The notes beneath the pieces are model-generated. The model did not search any database and was not told where the DNA came from. It saw nothing but the letters and a program-made list of their open reading frames with translations. From Planctomycetia bacterium (GTDB lineage: Bacteria > Planctomycetota > Phycisphaerae > Phycisphaerales > SM1A02), in the NCBI GenBank assembly GCA_005799495.1, contig SYGP01000037.1:17716-81715 (forward strand): DNA of 64,000 nucleotides. Reading direction: 5' to 3'. Shown here one piece after another: positions 61,569-64,000 of the stretch. The position numbers and the translations under genes are program-made. Numbering within the stretch: position 1 is the stretch's first letter; each line of letters begins with the position of its first letter.

Positions 61569-61877
61569 ATGACTGCCCTCACCGCTGGAAAGACCGTCAC
61601 CATCTCCGTCCTCAAGGTGCCTGCCGCACCGCGTCACCGCAAGACGATCGAGCGGCTCATGCGACTTCAGCCGGCAGTGCAGCGCACGCTGACCCGAGTG
61701 GCAAAGCGCCGCGGTCGCGAGAACCCACGCAACCAGCGCGGAGGCCGAATGTGGACATCACGGATTCCAGCCACGCGCTGCGTTTCCGCAAGCCTCGGCG
61801 CCAGCTTTCCGCTGAAGGTGACCGCCAAGATCATCCCCGACATCCAGGCTGTGTCGCGCTTCATCAAGATCGACTGA
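61569..61877 (+). CDS. Small basic protein of unknown function
   Basis: A 102-residue, strongly basic protein (MTALTAGKTVTISVLKVPAA, then RHRKTIERLMRLQPAVQRTL and KRRGRENPRNQRGGRMW). I do not recognise a family, but the composition suggests RNA or ribosome binding, and the strong promoter and ribosome binding site suggest high expression. The ATG at 61569 fits the ribosome binding site; the earlier ATG in the frame lies within the promoter. Its stop is 29 bases before the DedA gene start. Confidence 0.75.
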   Translation: MTALTAGKTVTISVLKVPAAPRHRKTIERLMRLQPAVQRTLTRVAKRRGRENPRNQRGGRMWTSRIPATRCVSASLGASFPLKVTAKIIPDIQAVSRFIKID

Positions 61878-61906
61878 AGCAACGGGCGCAGATTTCGCGC
61901 CTGGCC

Positions 61907-62575
61907 ATGCCGATGGACGGTCTGACCCACGAATTCCTGCGGCTGTTCACTGAACTCGATCAGTTTCTCGGCGACTTCGTTCGCGATCATGGACCGCTGA
62001 CGTATGCGCTCTTGTTTGCGATTGTCTTCTGCGAAACGGGGCTTGTGGTTCTTCCTTTCCTGCCCGGAGACAGCCTGCTGTTTGCAGCAGGGGCAATCGC
62101 CGTCCGCGATACAGGCATTGATCCTTGGACGACTGCCACGGTGCTCTTCATCGCCGCAGTCCTTGGCGATGCGGTGAACTACCACATCGGTCGGTGGATC
62201 GGTCCGCCAGCGTTCACGGGGCGCTTTCGGTGGCTTCGGCAGGATCACCTCGAACGAACCCAGAAGTTCTTCGAACGTTTTGGGGGGCGTGCAGTCGTGC
62301 TCGCGCGGTTCGTGCCGATCGTGCGAACCTTTGCGCCATTCGTTGCGGGCGTCGGTGCCATGCGCTACCGCCGATTTGCGGCATTCAATCTGCTTGGGGC
62401 GGCACTCTGGGTCGCGATCGCCTTTGGCGGCGGGTGCCTCTTCGGCAACATTCCGTGGGTGAAGCGAAACTTCAGTGTGGTCGTGATCGGCATCGTCTGT
62501 GTCAGCGTGCTGCCGCTCGTGTGGGAGTGGTGGGCGCACCGTCGATCCAAGAAGCCCCCAACCCGCTCCGCCTGA
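61907..62575 (+). CDS. DedA/SNARE-associated family membrane protein
   Basis: A 222-residue inner-membrane protein of the DedA (VTT) family, thought to scramble undecaprenyl phosphate or other lipids. The motifs FCETGLVVLPFLPGDSLLFA, GDAVNYHIGRWIG and FVPIVRTFAPFVAGVGAMRY are characteristic. A C-terminal helix (VVVIGIVCVSVLPLVWEWW) follows. ATG 61907; ATG 61913 possible. It likely shares a transcript with the preceding basic protein. Confidence 0.9.
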   Translation: MPMDGLTHEFLRLFTELDQFLGDFVRDHGPLTYALLFAIVFCETGLVVLPFLPGDSLLFAAGAIAVRDTGIDPWTTATVLFIAAVLGDAVNYHIGRWIGPPAFTGRFRWLRQDHLERTQKFFERFGGRAVVLARFVPIVRTFAPFVAGVGAMRYRRFAAFNLLGAALWVAIAFGGGCLFGNIPWVKRNFSVVVIGIVCVSVLPLVWEWWAHRRSKKPPTRSA

Positions 62576-62588
62576 CCGACGCAGGGGA

Positions 62589-62861
62589 TCAGTGGTCCAC
62601 TGCCGGTTCAAGTCCGCACTCGCGGAGGAAGCGTCGGATATGACCGATCTCCTCGTTGTCATCGAGTGAGTGGTGTCCGTGGTGCGGCGTTCGGAAGGTC
62701 ATCTCCTTCCCGCGCAACTTCACCTTGAGGTGCTCCTTCTTCGTCTCTTCCGTTGTGCCGCCGAGTCCTTCAAACATGTGCACAACATCTCGCCAATGAA
62801 TGTTGTGGGAGGTCGGATGCGCGAAGATCTGCCGCAGGGTGTGGTGTGCTTGGTCCGACAT
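62589..62861 (-). CDS. HicA-like small protein
   Basis: A 90-residue protein resembling the HicA-like fold family of stand-alone small proteins: HNIHWRDVVHMFEGLGG, LKVKLRGKEMTFRTPHHGHH and EIGHIRRFLRECGL. No HicB-like antitoxin is adjacent, so toxin activity is unproven. It is convergent with the DedA gene (13 bases between) and lies 36 bases after the Nramp stop on the same strand. Confidence 0.6.
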   Translation of the reverse strand: MSDQAHHTLRQIFAHPTSHNIHWRDVVHMFEGLGGTTEETKKEHLKVKLRGKEMTFRTPHHGHHSLDDNEEIGHIRRFLRECGLEPAVDH

Positions 62862-62897
62862 GGTGCGAAGGAGGCTACACGAGTTGGCATCGCCCTC

Positions 62898-64000
62898 CTA
62901 CCCGAGTATCACCTGCAACAACAGATAACCGTTCAGTAGAACGATGACGGCCGTGACACACCACGCGAGCAAGGAGAGCAGCGGCGAGTTCGCAAAGGAG
63001 CCCATCTTGCTCCGACTGCCCGTAAACCACACCAGCGGAACCACCGCAAAGGAGAGTTGCAGCGACAGGATGACCTGGCTGAGAATCAGCAGGTCATTGA
63101 CGCCGCTCGCGCCGTAGACCGCAGCGACGATGACGGCTGGCACGATGGCGATCAGTCTGGTGATGAGTCGGCGCAACCACGGAGGTAGCCGAATGTCCAG
63201 GAATCCTTCCATCACAACCTGCCCTGCAAGCGTTCCAGTCAGCGTGGAGTTCTGCCCCGAAGCGAGGAGAGCGACGGCGAAAAGGGTGCTTGCAAGCGGC
63301 GCGCCGAGGAGCGGTGTGAGCAGCGCATAGGCATCCTCGATGCCAGCGACATCTTGATGGCCCGACTGGTGGAATGTTGCCGCTGCGAGCACGAGGATCG
63401 CGGCGTTGATGAAGAATGCGAAGAGCAGGGCAGCCGTCGAGTCGAAGGTGGCGAGGCGGACGGCAACCCGCTTGCCTTCCTCGGTGCGCGGGTAAGCGCG
63501 CGTCTGGACGATTGCCGAATGCAGATACAGGTTGTGGGGCATGACGGTTGCCCCGAGGATTCCGATGGCGATGTAGAGCATGTCCGGATTGACGACGACT
63601 TCGGCACGCGGCATCAATCCACGCAGCACGCCAGGAAGATCGGGGCGCGCCGCGATGACCTCGTACGCAAAGCATGCACCAATGAGCAGGACCATGGCTG
63701 CGACAACGGCTTCGAGCACCCGCCACCCTCGCGCCTGAAGCAACAGAATGAGGAGCACGTCTGCCGCCGTGATGACAACGCCCCACACCAGCGGTACACC
63801 AAAGAGAAGATTGAGCGCAATTGCCGAGCCGATGACCTCGGCAAGATCGCACGCGGCAATCGCCACCTCGCAGAGGATCCAGAGAACGATATTGGCGCGG
63901 GGGCCGAAGTGATCGCGGCACGCCTGCGCAAGATCGCGTTCAGCGACAACGCCCAACTTGACCGCCAGGTGCTGCAGCAGGATCGCCATCAGGTTCGACA
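62898..64000 (-). CDS. Nramp-family divalent metal transporter, N-terminus missing
   Basis: At least 366 C-terminal residues of an MntH-type Nramp transporter; the reading frame continues past the window end. The visible parts are [40 protein letters not shown], the transport motif [20 protein letters not shown] (MPH), [20 protein letters not shown] and several helices. It imports Mn2+ or Fe2+ with protons. The metal ligand DPGN motif lies outside the window. No ribosome binding site or start can be assigned. Confidence 0.92.
   Translation of the reverse strand, partial: SNLMAILLQHLAVKLGVVAERDLAQACRDHFGPRANIVLWILCEVAIAACDLAEVIGSAIALNLLFGVPLVWGVVITAADVLLILLLQARGWRVLEAVVAAMVLLIGACFAYEVIAARPDLPGVLRGLMPRAEVVVNPDMLYIAIGILGATVMPHNLYLHSAIVQTRAYPRTEEGKRVAVRLATFDSTAALLFAFFINAAILVLAAATFHQSGHQDVAGIEDAYALLTPLLGAPLASTLFAVALLASGQNSTLTGTLAGQVVMEGFLDIRLPPWLRRLITRLIAIVPAVIVAAVYGASGVNDLLILSQVILSLQLSFAVVPLVWFTGSRSKMGSFANSPLLSLLAWCVTAVIVLLNGYLLLQVILG

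Overview
The window looks like a chromosomal segment of a planctomycete, most likely of the Phycisphaerae. The basis is GC-rich coding sequence, secreted proteins ending in paired dockerin-like repeats (GDVNGD...LLAAWG), a pseudopilin with an H-X9-DG motif, tandem GACC cysteine repeats, and a complete Bat-type operon. Gene content is mostly housekeeping and densely packed. Many neighbours overlap by one to a few bases (ATGA, GTGA or TGATG junctions), so translational coupling is probably common. There are no insertion sequences, prophage, CRISPR arrays or rRNA genes.

Layout. 1-5.1 kb: 3' end of a threonine ammonia-lyase, NAD synthetase, a metallophosphatase and MutL. 5.2-7.4 kb (minus): a cobalamin riboswitch ahead of a secreted dockerin protein, a pseudopilin and a BFD-type [2Fe-2S] protein. 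7.6-10.1 kb: a secreted HEAT-repeat protein and tRNA-Thr(CGT). 10.2-15.7 kb (minus): dnaA, a secreted helical-repeat protein, a DegT-fold protein lacking its PLP lysine, and a GNAT protein beyond a gap with two DnaA-box-like sites. 15.7-17.95 kb: a secreted protein, rpmA (L27) and obg. 17.9-27.2 kb (minus): hpf-ptsN-ptsH, a PDZ metallopeptidase, a thioesterase with purN, uvrA and uvrB. 27.2-30.9 kb (minus): gcvH and a LolD/MacB-like ABC pair. 31.0-34.5 kb (plus): a TIM-barrel protein, cmk, plsC and a CCA/poly(A) polymerase, all overlapping. 34.6-37.2 kb: two paralogous exported ClpP/NfeD-fold proteins. 37.2-48.1 kb: a divergent ABC-2 permease, then three consecutive SPFH/band-7 proteins, an ABC ATPase, a large ABC-2 permease and an unrecognised 651-residue protein. 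48.1-51.5 kb: FAH-family enzyme, yidD, rnpA, rpoZ, a secreted Cys-repeat/dockerin protein and tRNA-Ser(CGA). 51.5-60.5 kb (minus): moxR, DUF58, a BatD-like protein, batA, batB, batC, batD and batE. 60.6-64 kb: a 3-hydroxyisobutyrate dehydrogenase-type enzyme, a small basic protein, a DedA protein, a HicA-like protein and an Nramp transporter cut by the window end.

The most unusual assemblies are: (1) the SPFH triad joined to an ABC-2 exporter, whose first SPFH protein carries a long polytopic membrane domain and whose divergent neighbour is a second permease of the same type; (2) the B12-riboswitch operon encoding cell-surface and pilin-like proteins rather than a recognisable B12 enzyme or transporter; (3) the pair of ClpP-fold proteins, one of which seems to have lost its nucleophile; (4) the DegT-fold protein in which both key PLP residues are replaced. 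Functional statements rest on motif recognition by eye; no database search was run.
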